Part shown: positions 12,664-24,515 of the stretch, piece by piece | Numbering within the stretch: the stretch's first letter is position 1 | How the letters are laid out: each line of letters opens with the position of its first letter | NCBI GenBank assembly: GCA_015680685.1 | Contig: MNCI01006925.1 | Span: forward strand, 59,222-123,221 | Source of the DNA: Gnetum montanum | Lineage: Eukaryota; Streptophyta; Gnetopsida; Gnetales; Gnetaceae | Reading direction: 5' to 3' | Length of the DNA stretch: 64,000 bases | Program-made: the position numbers and the translations under genes | Notes under the pieces: model-generated | Seen by the model: only the letters and a program-made list of their open reading frames with translations | Told to the model about the DNA's origin: nothing | Databases searched by the model: none

Positions 12664-12781
12664 TTTTGTTATTTGTGCACTGATTAAAACTTAGGAAATA
12701 TTTTCCATTGTTGGAACAAAGCCTTAGGGTTAGTTATCCTACAATCATCGAAAAAGATTATTGCACACTGAATAATCAATC

Positions 12782-14800
12782 GTGTCTCCTTCTTCTTATG
12801 AGAGTGCTTCACCGACTAGGTCCAACACAATGAACAATCAAAAGTGGAGTGCACATGATGATCTACTAGTGTCCCAACAGTTTCACATAGTATACGCTCA
12901 TCCTAATGAGTATATACCAAACTTTACCTTTATCCTCCACCAGGATGAACAACTGCGATGGCGTGATTTAGAAGGTAACATAGTGTTACCTCCCGATCGC
13001 TCAATCCCAAGCATGCTTTTTTGTGCTCTCACATGAATTGGTATGCAACACTTACAATTGGAGTATGTCGTGCATGAACAAGATTCAAGAGATTATTGAT
13101 CCATGGAGGTACAATGCTAGAGGGATTTACAATAGGAGAGACATTACAAATTTGTGAAGGGGAAGTGGTCTCAGGATGTCCTGTATGTCCTAAGTGAAAA
13201 TGAGGATGGTGAACCTATCTCGGGAGGTTTTTCACAAAACGATGTTCCTCTCGTTGACTTCGGTTAAGGAGTTGTGTATCAAAATCTTCACTCAACTATT
13301 CATAACCTAGGTTCTAGTACCAACGGACACAAAGGGTCCAAAAAAGGAACACGAACACATGGCAACGACAAATATTCTGATCATAACCGTGATTAAGGCT
13401 ACGACCACCAAAGAGGAAGTGGCAGGCGCTACCATGGTGCCGGTTCTCCTTCCTCTTCACCTTCATCATCTCCTTTTCCCTCTCCTTCGGGATTTGAATG
13501 CAGTTGCAAGGGCAAGGACCATAAGAACAATGGTAAGCGAAATAGAGATCGTAGACAAAACAATCAAGAAAGGGGATGAGGGCAGTCTAGAGAGACACAT
13601 CACAAAAGAAGGGAAAGTAGGGAACAACATAGGAATCATAGACAATACGATCACGATGAACCCCTACTCGCCACCCGAAGTATGTTAGATATAACGGAGG
13701 TTGTTAAGATTCCAATAAGGCACCAGAAGGACAATAGGATCAAAAGACTAGACATGAATAACATCCCACAATTTAAAGGGGGATACAATGCTGATTCTCA
13801 AAATCATCTACAAGCATTCCACGATGCATGTGCCTTGCAAAATATAGAAAATGAGTGGCAAAAGCTAAAGTTGTTTCCACGAACACTGATCAAGGAAGCG
13901 AAAAGCTAGTACTAGTTCTTAGAACTGGAATCCATTTGTCGATGGAGTACCATGTTGGAGCTATTCAATGATAAGTATCAAATGTACTCTTGAGTGTCCA
14001 ACTTGCATAAGCAAATCCAAGGATGGAAACAAATAGGACACGAACCCTTGGATGCTGCCATGGGTCAATATTATACATTATTACATTGTTGCCCTAACCA
14101 TGGTTACTCTTAGAAGGAACAACTACGCCATCTCGTAGATGGGCTTAGGTACTAAATGCGAAGAGCCCTTAGGACTTATGCCCAAGGAAGGCTATCCAAG
14201 CTTAGAGCCCATCAAATACAAAGATTGTTGGAGCAAGTTGCTAAGGAGAAAGGTGAATTGAGGAAAAGAGAAAGTGTAGAAGAGTACAATATAGATCCTT
14301 CCCTCCGAAAGAAGGAAATTAGATTTTGCAAAGATGAGGAAGAGTCACCACTTGAAGAGATGGTGAATAGAAAGACTTTGCTCATTCAAAAATTTGTATT
14401 AGAAGTATCAGCAAAGGTAGATCAAATGTGGAACTCCCTAGATGAAAAATTTCATACTATCCTAAAAATAGTAGAGGAGTCTAGAGAACAAAGTAGTAAC
14501 CGAGAGAGAAGGAAAAAGAAAGAAGCTGAGTATGCACATAACAAGGGTAAGGGCAAAGTTGTTGTCATTGAAGAGGTTGTGGATTCAGACATAGACAATG
14601 ATGGTGGATGTAAGATATGCCAATATAACCATCCTAAAGGATGTTGCCTAGTAGTGTCACATTTACAAGAGTCTATGGTGTATGCACTAAACTCACGGTT
14701 AAACAGACAACAAACACCCAGAAGATTACCTTATCCTCAAGGTAACCTAAGGCAGTTCCACCAACCTTTGACATATTGTTCAAGTGGAGCTCCACCATAA
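12782..14800 (+). pseudogene. Element 2 gag (broken)
   Basis: The leader part opens at 12782. The gag core is recognisable from about 13682 (IPQFKGGYNAD, HLQAFHDAC, EWQKLKLFPRTLI) and lines up with element 1 gag. In-frame stops occur around 13907-14155, then the frame opens again over 14156-14800 with a coiled, charged region and the knuckle CKICQYNHPKGCC (CX2CX3HX4C) near 14610. The start region is frameshifted compared with element 1. Confidence 0.82.
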
Positions 14801-15369
14801 CCAAATGAATAGTATCAATAGTGGCAACACCCACAATCATGGGGAATTCCACTACCACATCAACAATACCCTTATTGTCAACCTAACCCATATGAGTATT
14901 ACGTTCAATAGCCGATCTCTCCACGTGACTCTACTAGTCACATCGCTCCTCAGCCTCACTACCAGACCCCCGAATACAATAGAACTTCTTCTCCTCGGGG
15001 TGATGTTCCACATATGTACTATCCCTCTCATCTATTTGCATATCTTCGACCCTCAGCTCCATTACCACCTACTCCAACTATGCAGGGCGAGCTTCCTGCT
15101 TAGTCGTAGCAACGTAACACTACAAGGGCTACTAACCCTCAACCTACTATTGGTTTGGACAATTGATTAAAAAAGAGACATTGCTTTAGAACTAATAGTC
15201 CAACTAAGTCCTTACAACCACAAGCGGCTAATTATCCTAACACCTCATTATCATTTGAATCTTTAGAGCTTCCTTTAAACCAAAGACTGCACCCAACACA
15301 TATTATCATGTTAACCCACACCATCACTGATTGGATTAAAGTTGGCCATCTTCCTAGAAAATTTTTTGA

Positions 15370-15812
15370 TCTTGAAAGTCCTCTTATTTATTTGCAAATC
15401 ATTGTAAAATGAGCCTTGCAAAGCTCTTTTGGATTTAGGTTCTGGTGTTAATTTAATCTCCTAGGAAATGTATCAAGCCTGGAACCTGCCTTTGCTAAAG
15501 AAGAGTAACATTTTTTTAGAGTTGGCTGACTAGTCCATCATGGTTCCATTAGAACTAGTAGAGAACATTGTCACTACTGTTTGTGGATGGTTGTATCTAG
15601 TCGATTGCCTAGTGATTCAAGTTAACAACTGCAAGGAGGACTTCCAAATCATAATGGGAAGAGCATGGCTGAGCACAATTGATGCACGCCTAGGAATATG
15701 TGATCTTTCCCTAGAAATATCAAAAGAAAATGCATTTGGAAAGATCGAGAAGAAGAAAGTTCCATGCATTGCATACAGTGACATAGGGTGCAACTACGTG
15801 CAAAAGTTCTAG
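15370..15812 (+). pseudogene. Element 2 aspartic protease region
   Basis: Near 15422 the translation reads ALLDLGSGVNLIS, the Athila-type active-site box where DLG takes the place of D(T/S)G. A later block, FQIIMGRAWLSTIDARLG, matches the flap/second-half pattern (I.G..WL.) of retroviral-type proteases. Stops lie between these blocks (near 15462 and 15531). Confidence 0.75.
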
Positions 15813-16113
15813 TTTGTACAATGCTTAACATTGCCTGCATGCAAACAGTGTGCACAAGTATCTGACATACAAAGATGCTTGTATGTAGCAGCCACAAGAC
15901 AGGAAGGCATCCAGTGGCTGACAGTTGACCTATAGAGCAATTCAACTATATGCATGGAACCAATTGAGAGCTTGACTTGTGCTTATATTGATAGCATAGA
16001 TGCATTAGAGTAAGTCCACAGCCAACTTCCAAGTACTAACACCAAAAATATCAACTGGGGGAAGTTGGAAAATCCCTGATGAGTTTACGCAAGAGCCCCT
16101 CGAATTAAAACCA

Positions 16114-17566
16114 TTGCCCACTGGTATGGAGTATACATTTCTCAAGAATGGAAAATTGGTAATCATTAACGCTAAGCTCGCTCCTCAACAAAAAGAAAGA
16201 CTACTGAAGATGGTAAACAAATGGTCAAAAGCCTTTGCTTGGTCATATCCCGAATTAATCAGAATATATCCTAGGATATGCCAACATAGAATCTACATTG
16301 ACCCCTCTATGATGCCTCGACAACAATTGCAAAGATGATTGAACCCAAAGATTAAGCAAGTATTTAAAGAAGAAATTGAACAACTTCTGAGAGCTGGGTT
16401 CATCTACCTCATTTTTGAGAGTGAATGGGTTAGTCCATTAGTCATTGTGCCTAAAAAGGAAGGTAAATGGAGGGTGTGTATAGACTTTAGGCTATTAAAC
16501 ATGGCAACATTTAAAGACCATTTCCCATTACCATTTTTTGACCAAGTCTTAGATACCATTGTAGGGAATTGCTATTGTAGTTTTCTGGATGGTTACAGTG
16601 GGTACAATCAAATTCAAATAGCACCAAATGACCAAGCCAAGACTACATTTACAAGTCCTTGGGGGACATTTGCATATAGGTAGATGTCGTTTGGCTTGTG
16701 CAATGCTCCAGCAACGTTTTAACGTTTGGTTCTCGGCATATTTTAGCAATAGATAGGAAATGGTGTGGAGGTTTTTATGGACGATTTCTCCACCTATGGA
16801 GTGGACTTTGAACAAGCATTGGACCAATTAGAGCAAGTACTGAAATGATGTGTTGAAACCAACCTAAGGCTCAATTGGTAGAAAAGCCATTTAATGGTTC
16901 AAGAAGGCATTGTATTAGGGCATAAAATTTCACAAATAGGGATGGAGATAGATCTTGAAAAAATTAAAGTCATCCCAAGAATCACTCATCAACCTGAAAC
17001 TATAAAAGACATCTGATCATTCCTTGGACACATTGGCTATTATAGACATTTCATCAAGAACTTTTTGAAGATTGCAAAACCATTAGTAGAATTAACGAAA
17101 AAGGATATACCCTTTGAATGGACCAAGGAATGTAAGATAGATTTCCAAACCTTGAAGCAGAAGCTTGTAGAAACACCCATTCTACGAGCTCTTAACTAGT
17201 CCAGACCATTCCATATAATGACTGACACGTCCAATTTTGCTTTAGGAGTCATACTTACACAGTTAGATGACCAAAAACATCCCTATTACATTCACTATGC
17301 ACGTTGAAGTATTACTAGTGCACAACTTAACTATACGACAACAGAAAAAGAATTAATGGCTGTGGTGTTTGCACTAGAAAAATTTAGGCGCTATGTATTA
17401 GGCTATAAGGTATTTGTACATACAAATCATAGTGCAACTCGTTTCCTTATGAATAAACCAATGGTGAGCCCTCGTGTCATACGATGGCTTGTGATCTTAC
17501 AAGAGTTCAATATCACAATAGTGGATCGTAAAGGCATTAAGAATGTTGTTGCTGATAGGGTTCTCT
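16114..17566 (+). pseudogene. Element 2 reverse transcriptase and RNase H
   Basis: RT motifs are in order: WVSPLVIVPKKEGKWRVCID, LPFFDQVLD, FLDGYSGYNQIQIAP, TTFTSPWGTFAYR, MSFGLCNAPATF, then FMDDFSTYG as the catalytic box with both aspartates. The connection reads FLGHIGYYRHFIKNF. RNase H starts at IMTDTSNFALGVILTQ and runs to HTNHSATRFLMNKP and NVVAD. Stops appear at about 16336, 16681, 16720, 16747, 16846, 16879, 17017 and 17200. The domain order and FMDDF box place it with Athila; the enzyme is dead. Confidence 0.9.
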
Positions 17567-17841
17567 ATTGGAATCCTGCACATGTGCCACAACGAACTAA
17601 ATTTTAAATGCTATGGGAAGGACCTTATATTATTCATGAAACTTTTCCTTCAGGGGCCATGATGATATATAAACTTGAAAGCCTGAATAAGAAGTTATTA
17701 GTCAACATCCAACAAACCAAACCTTTCCATGAGCTTAAAATGGCCACTACTAACACTACCTCTGTTAATGGACAACCCTGTCATTACCTTTGGATCTCCT
17801 CCTTCCAACTTAGTTGTGGGGGAGAAGGCCACCAATGCTAA
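17567..17841 (+). pseudogene. Integrase C-terminal remnant of element 2
   Basis: VLYWNPAHVP..MLWEGPYIIHETFPSGAM is the end of a gypsy integrase. It is joined directly to the end of RNase H; the zinc-binding and catalytic core parts are absent. In the related fragment at 56.1-57.7 kb about 1.2 kb of integrase lies between the same two blocks, so a deletion is the likely cause. Confidence 0.8.
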
Positions 17842-19736
17842 CTACTCTAAGTCCTCAGTTTCTTTTGTCCTTTTTGTTTTACACATTTCTTATGTTTACT
17901 TGTTTTTATTTTATATCATCGTTCACATTTATACTATTTCTTTCTCTATTTTATTTTATCTGATTGACTCTCACTTGTCATATAATAAGTGCTCATGATG
18001 GTAGATTGTACTATAATAGTGTTGCTTGCTAATGTTTAGTTTTTACCTTTGGCTTTCAATGTTGATGCTAAGATATGGCTTCTTTTGATGAAACAAGCAA
18101 TGCGTCCATGTCATCCATTCATCCATTCAACTCTATGGTCTCCCTTCATTTTGGAAATGTACTGTCCCTTTTTCTAATCAAACCTTTTAATGAATTGGTA
18201 GCTTGATATTCTTTAAACCAAGGAAAGATTTACATGGATTGAAAAAGGTGTGACTTCAAGGGGATCCGACGCATTTGTGCTAGCGATTCTCTTGGGTATT
18301 TGGATGTTTTTCATAGGTTTTCAACCATTTCGCTAATGACGAATACCAAGAGGATGAATAAATCAAATAAGTCTTTGCATGGTGTGGTTTCCACTCAAAA
18401 AAAAAAAAAAAAAAAACTGGTGGGAATTCAAAGCACACCCCTTAGACATAATAAAAGAACATTGGTTACAAGCACTGGTTACGGCACTAGAAAGACATGT
18501 TACCCATGTCTAAAGGTTTCCTCTAACTAAGGCCCTTCCTCACTTCCTACCTCTCTATTCTTCTCCTTTTGGAATGGTGGTTGCTCTATGGAAGCATTCT
18601 TATTGCTTCAAGAGGATGGGTTGGTCAAGTGTGTTGATGCGAGATCATTGAATGTGGTTAGTTTTAATTCGGATTTGGGCTGAATTTTATTAAGTCACCT
18701 TAACCGCATAATACACAAGGCACTTTACACAACCTTGATTTTTGGATTCCATTCCATTCTCTCTTCTCTTTTTGTATGGCTTTTCATATTCCACCTCATT
18801 GCTGGTTTTATGACTACTCTATATCTTGGTCAACACATTGTTATTCTTTGGTAAATTCTTGTGGGTGAATTCTTAACTATTGCTTCCATATGTCATTTCT
18901 AGAGCCTATGAACTCTTTGGTTTGTGGGTGTGTCAGGGCATAAAGGGTATTAGCCTACTTTGGGGAGGACCCACTGGAATTCCTTTTTGGTACAATTGTT
19001 AAGTTCTTTTCCCTTAAGCATTTCTTGCAATCCACTATTTCTCGTTTCATCCCATCCATGACATCCATTTTGTTTTTTGTTTTATTGGCTTCACCATTGT
19101 TATTTCTCTAATCATCCTTGTTCTTTTGTTTTCCATGCTATTGCTACTAGAAGTTCGCTCTTAGTCGTGGGGGCCTGTCACAAATTTTTCCATTACTTAT
19201 CTCACCCCTACACCTTAGGTAGTTATCACTTACAAACCTCTAATCCAGTATCTGCCATACCCACAACCTAGCCAATGTGTTTCATATCGAGGCAAGGTAT
19301 CAATTACATTATATCTTATCCATCCTTGCTAATTCATGGTTGTGTTGTGTGTGCAGATGACGATCACATGAACAATGAACTAGGATGCGAGGGAGCACTC
19401 AGGATGGACTGGAGCAAAAACATTTATGCAAGGAACAAGCTCGGTCATGTGGCCATGGATGAACAATAGTGTGCACATTTTTGACATTGATAGCAATGTG
19501 CCTCATTTTCTTTTTTTTTCTCTCTCTCTTCAAGTTGTTAAATAAGGGTCTGGATGTCATCTATGTACAATGTTCACCACAATGGTTATGAACACCAATG
19601 CTGTAATACGTTTGTCAATCCATTCACAGGGCACTTTAAGTCTGTCATTCCATGTCACCGTCAGTTGTCGTTTAGTCAATAATCCCATACCTTTCCAATA
19701 TTTTGTAAGGAACTTGAGGACGAGTTTTCATTCAGT
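17842..19736 (+). other. Untranslated post-pol region of element 2
   Basis: About 1.9 kb without a supportable ORF. It holds an A18 run at 18399-18416. Blocks such as TTTGGGGAGGACCCACT (near 18960) recur in element 1 (near 22274), so this is a shared structural part of both elements and not random filler. Confidence 0.6.
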
Positions 19737-19746
19737 TGTGGGGGTA
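19736..19746 (+). other. Polypurine tract of element 2
   Basis: TTGTGGGGGTA directly before the 3' LTR; element 1 has CATGGGGGTA at the same place. Confidence 0.7.
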
Positions 19747-20599
19747 TGATGAGTCCCGGTATCAGATCCTTGATATTGAAACCTCCATAGCGGATACACG
19801 ATATCGAGGATGCCAAAGCGATATCGAACATGTGATGTCGGAACCTATCTCGTTGGCTATAAATAGGAGACATGGGCACTTGGTTTGGCATTAGTTTTTT
19901 AGTCCCTTAGCCGAATTCTTGCAGTTTTTCTATTCCAGAGTTAGAATTATTTCTGGGTGCCCGCAATAGGATTCATAAAGTGAACGAATCTTTATTTGAG
20001 CATTGTGTACTTGAGCATACCTTGTGTCCAGAAATAAAGATGAACTTTGTGATAAACCTTGCAACATTCAGAATAGCTTGATTATTGCATTTCATGTTAT
20101 TTACTGTTATTTAATGCTTTCAATAGTTACTTAATGTTATTTCATATAATTATTAATTGTCAATTACCAATGAATTAGCACACTCAGCACGACCACTTCA
20201 AGCATACGTGGGAACACTTGGTAACCTAGTAACGACTAGCATTTAGTAATCCTAGTAGTCGTACACTGGTTCAGGATGTGTTCGGAGAGTGGGAATGGAT
20301 GCTGGTGTTAGGACTAGTTAGAGAATAGTTAACTAGTTAAATCAAATTAGTTATTAAATTACTTCATTCCTCTCTTTTAAGCATCAAGAAAATAAAACAT
20401 AAAAGAATAAAAATCACATACCTCGAGTTTGCTTAACCATACAATTGAGCCTTATAAGTAAGCTTGAGAAGACAACAATTGCATAACTCATCCTTGTTTT
20501 GTGTAAGCACATAAGCACTTAATCCTTGAAGTTTGACCGAATTGCATGTGAACACTTGTATTCGTATGGTTGGGCGTAGGGGTACCTCACCGCTCATCA
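19747..20599 (+). repeat. 3' LTR of element 2 (853 bp)
   Basis: Same ends and layout as 11806-12644, with a TATA box CTATAAATAGG near 19858. Most differences seen by eye are C/T or G/A transitions. Confidence 0.92.
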
Positions 20600-20604
20600 A
20601 TCGC

Positions 20605-21019
20605 TACCAGTTGTGCCAGAAGGTTTTGCACCAGAACACCAACCCACGAACATTACTTGTGCTGCTATGGTCAATAGTAGTGGAGGTCCTCCATAATGTC
20701 GAAAGCATCCTTTCTTTAGGCACGATCAAAGAAAGAGACAACACGCTTCTGAAACCACTGCATCCTCTAACCCAACACAAGTTCAATGCTGTGATGCATC
20801 TGCCTCCTCGAACACAATGCCTCCTATTACCTTATCAAGGCCAACAATCAATACTTCAACTACCATGCAGCCCAATGAATATAACCATAGAGGGAGACAT
20901 ACTGATCCTTGCATACCATCTTATGATCACGGGTGCCATGGTGGGTCAACTCCTTATCAATTAACCACATCTTATAATTTGCCCCACTATGCCTACTTTA
21001 ATCAAGTGTGTGAACCCTA
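20605..21019 (+). pseudogene. Element 1 gag, second part
   Basis: If element 2 (with one 5-bp duplication) is skipped, the frame leaving 11805 continues here in phase for over 130 codons, with one internal TAA near 20694, to a natural stop at 21017-21019. The text keeps the Ser/Thr/Pro/His-rich composition of the part before 11805. This is good evidence that both parts are one gag gene. Confidence 0.82.
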
Positions 21020-22570
21020 ATTTGGGTACATTCCAACCACCACATCAAAGGACACCTAGTGGTTTGGATATGACTGGACTCCAATGTTCCCAAAATGCTT
21101 GGATCCAAACCTTCCATTTATTAATTCTCGTCATGATCAAAAGTTAGTTATGGGGGATATCCTCCATTCTAACAAGCAGAATTAATAAATGTTTTTCCTT
21201 TTCTTTAATTTTACAATTTTTATTTTTTAGTTTTTCATCTTTCTATTTGTTGTTTTATCTTTTTATTTTTTGTTTTATCTTTTTATTTATTGTTTATCTT
21301 TTTATCTTTTTATGGGTAATCTCATCTATGAATAAAACACTCATGTGACTCGTTGGTTGAGGTGTTGTTCTATGCTATCAAGTCTCAGGTAACTAATTAT
21401 TTGGATAGTAAGCCCACCACATCCACCCAACCATTCTATTAATAAGAGGTTCTACTCTGGGTACGATAATATTCTTTTCATCATGAAAATTTAAAAGTAA
21501 TTTTGTGCTCATTATGCCCAGAGCAAAAAATGATGGACTAAGAGGGAATGACCAAGGTGTAACATCAAGGGGACTTGTGGATTCTTTTTGGTGACATCTG
21601 TGGGTGCTATCATGTAGCCTAGTTGTACTAAGATCCTTGTAGATCTAACGAAAAATGGGAGTAAGAGTAATAAAGGCACTTAATAAAGAAACTCAATACT
21701 ATTCTGGGGGTCCCACTGGAAAGACATGCACCCATGCCTGAAGGTTGGTGACTTCTCTGGTTCACTGTTGGAAAAGACAAAGTGCCAAAGTGACTAGAAA
21801 GAAAAAAAAAAAGAGAGAGAAAGAAAAGATCAAGAAAAAAATATGTTGGAAAGAAATTCCAAATCACTCCTCCCTTGGACAAAATGCCAAGTGAGCATAC
21901 ACCTTACTGTTATGGTACTCTTATGGTTGCCCATCCTTGGATGAAACAATGCGATGCCATTGATCAGAGGAATGGGCTTGGTCTTGATTTTGGAGCAACA
22001 GGCTAATGGCATAGTAATCATGCCCTACACTCAGGATTCATTGTGCCCTAGGTCAATTACCTCATGTCTCAATCTCTGCAATCCCTTCTACAATTCGCCT
22101 CATCTTGCTGTTCATGAATTTTTGACTTGTGTCTTGTGTAGCATCGAACTCATACCTCATCATAGCGGTATTTAGATGTGTGCATGTGTTTTGTTGCACT
22201 AGTATAGATTACAGTACCTACAGACATTTCTAGGTGTGGTTACGTAAGGACATGATAGGTAGAAACTTGCTTTGGGGAGGACCCACTTGTGTAATTTTTG
22301 TAATTTGCACTCATTACACATCATCCTCACATCATTTTATACTCTCTAAGTATTGCATTGCTACAATAATCTTTCCCTTTATCATCATTTTTAGTTCCAA
22401 TGTTCCTATGCACCACAGCATGTCCTTTTTTCTCATCCTATTCATGATTTTCATTGCCAGATTCCACTTCATTACACTTTTGGCTCCCTTAGGTCTCTTC
22501 GACATTATCCTAGACCTTTTAAATTAACCTTAAATCCTTCATTGTTGACCTTGGAAATTTGAAAATTCAT
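21020..22570 (+). other. Post-pol-like untranslated region of element 1
   Basis: No protease, RT or integrase is found. Short blocks resemble the post-pol region of element 2 (CACTGGAAAGACATGCACCC near 21715; TTTGGGGAGGACCCACTTG near 22272). Thus gag runs almost directly into post-pol DNA, and pol was lost or never present. The run at 21230-21310 is T-rich with repeats of TTTTTATTTTTTG type. Confidence 0.6.
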
Positions 22571-22595
22571 CAATTTTGCTAAATACCCTATTTTC

Positions 22596-22690
22596 AAAAG
22601 GACACGATATCGGGTACTTGATATCAGGTCTGACGCAATATCGGGTCCACGATATTGTGTCTATAAAAACTATATATAGGGATTCCACCA
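22596..22690 (+). promoter_or_regulatory. LTR-like U3 fragment with palindrome cluster and TATA box
   Basis: Four CGATATCG-like motifs (ACGATATCGGG, TTGATATCAGG, GCAATATCGGG, ACGATATTGTG) are followed by CTATAAAAACTATATATAGGG. This is the same layout as the U3 of both LTR pairs, but it lies inside element 1. It may be the 5' side of a third, related LTR or an internal promoter. A PPT-like GTCGTGGGGGAAGGG follows near 22860. Confidence 0.5.
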
Positions 22691-23282
22691 TGCACATCAA
22701 CGTCATTTTCACTATTCATGTAAGGGGCATTGTTGAAATTTTCTTTCACGAATTCTAATGCTTTGAGCACCTATCATTCCAACTTCCATATCTTGCTCAT
22801 TAACACTTCAATTCTTGTTCCAATTGAACTTGTCTAAACTCGGAGTGTTTAACTTAGTCGTGGGGGAAGGGTACACTCCAAGTTGCGCATATCATAAAGG
22901 GTAAATGACCTTAAAAATGTTTAAACCATTTGCTAAATTAATTTTATCTCTTCACCCAGACCATGAAAATTATTTTTTTGGAGTCACCTAATCAAAAGTG
23001 GGCCCAATATTAAAACTTTTGTAAAATTTTCTAACTCTGAATCACACTAGACAAGAAATGAATTAATTAAGGCAAGAAGTAAGGTATAAATCAATTTTTA
23101 AAATAGCCTTAGTAATAGACAGCTCCATGTGATTGTAGATGGCCCTTAAAAGAGGATAGCAAGGAGGACCCTCTCAGGGTGCATCCAAACAGCCAAGGAG
23201 AGGCATAGGTCAGGCATCTCTCGAGGAACGTACAGAATAGGAGGCACAATCATTCAACATCCATTAGGAACCCGCTATTACT

Positions 23283-24297
23283 ATGCAATTGGGACATGCT
23301 GAAGGAGGAGACGGCGGAGCACTTAAACAGGGACAACATCTCATGTTGTCTCGAGAATGTGTTAAGGTAATTCATGAAAGGTCCATGTCAGCATCTGTGA
23401 TTGTGGAACTCAACTTTGGACCTTTCACTGAGCTTGATGTCGAAGTAGTCAGAGACCAACTTAAAGGGTCTCCACTATGGCCTATTCTCTCTGAAAGTGA
23501 TCATTGGTACTTGGGAGAGACGTACTAATTTTGGCACAACAAAGAAGAAGGCACCACTATTGATATTAGTGGTATTTCTATTGATTTCTCTACCAAAGCC
23601 ATTTTAGAAGTTCTAAATCTTTCGAATATAGGGCCAAAAGTTGCTCACTTGTCCACTCGTTTCAATGCTGATGCATGGAAGATATGGTTAAAAAGGACGT
23701 ACATTAAGGAAGATAAAGCATATGGAGAGCTGACACTTGAAGAGAGAATCTACTTTAAAATCAGCACATAGCACATTTTCCCAACAAAAGGTTTAAACAA
23801 AATTTCCACATATGCAACTAGAAGAAGTGCCATCTTGATGGGCAAGGTTAATGCCAATCTACCCCATCTATATCTTACAGAAGTTTTGACGTAGTTTGAA
23901 GAACGTAAGATGGGGAAGTTTGCATTGCCCTTTCCCTGTCTCATTAGGAAGCTATGCCGACGTGTTGGAATTTTGGGATACACTAATGACGTCCCTAGAA
24001 AGATAAAAAATGCTTCATACACTAAATTACTGAAGCCACCAGCCCCAAGGAAAAGTGCTGGTGAGACACTGAAGCCTGAGTAGGAATAGGAAGTAGGGCC
24101 CAACACACAACTTGTAAGTTAGCAAGACTAGCCACCATCACCACTGCAAGACTATCGATCATCGATGAGCCATCTCAGGGCCATCGTAGAAATGGTTAGT
24201 TGGGGAAGCCGTGACGAGGCCAATCTCTTCAAGGTCATCGATGATGTCGTACAACCCACAGTCTCAATTGATCGCACATGGGGCGAGGTATCTATCT
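23283..24297 (+). pseudogene. Extra ORF of element 1, globular part (plant transposon-protein type)
   Basis: A single frame can be followed from 23283 to about 24297, broken only by single-base stops (for example near 23526, 23769, 23892, 24081 and 24087), most of them TAA or TAG where CAA or CAG would fit. The block FALPFPCLIRKLCRRVGI resembles the FPFP.LI..LC...GV signature of the 'putative plant transposon protein' family that accompanies many plant Ty3 elements. Its role is unknown. It is not gag, protease or pol. The upstream ELNFGPFTELDVEVVRDQL and WYLGETY segments suit the same family. The family call is from memory of the pattern. Confidence 0.6.
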
Positions 24298-24515
24298 AAA
24301 CAAGAGGATGGGAATCACACTGGTCATAATAGATCTCTGGGAACACTGCATCTTTTCAGGTGCAATTAGAAACTGGTGAAGGTGCCACAGCAGTGGTCAT
24401 GCAACACCAAGATACAGTAAGAGTAGTAGAAGTGGTCACAGACCACATAAAAGAATCATTTAATGTCCTTGTTGTGCCATAGGCAGATTTTACAAGAGCA
24501 CACGTTGCTCAAACT

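Larger units (their letters stand above)
11806..20599 (+). mobile_element. LTR element 2: Athila-like Ty3/gypsy, nested in element 1 gag, integrase mostly deleted
   Basis: Bounded by LTRs 11806-12644 and 19747-20599, both TGATGA..TCATCA, roughly 90% alike by eye. The bases before it (ATTGT, 11801-11805) and after it (ATCGC, 20600-20604) differ only by two C/T changes, as expected for a decayed 5-bp target duplication. Order is PBS, gag, protease, reverse transcriptase, RNase H, integrase C-terminus, long untranslated tail, purine tract, LTR. The protease motif (LLDLGSGVNLIS) and the RT box (FMDDFSTYG) are typical of Athila. Many stops and frameshifts make it defective. Confidence 0.93.
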
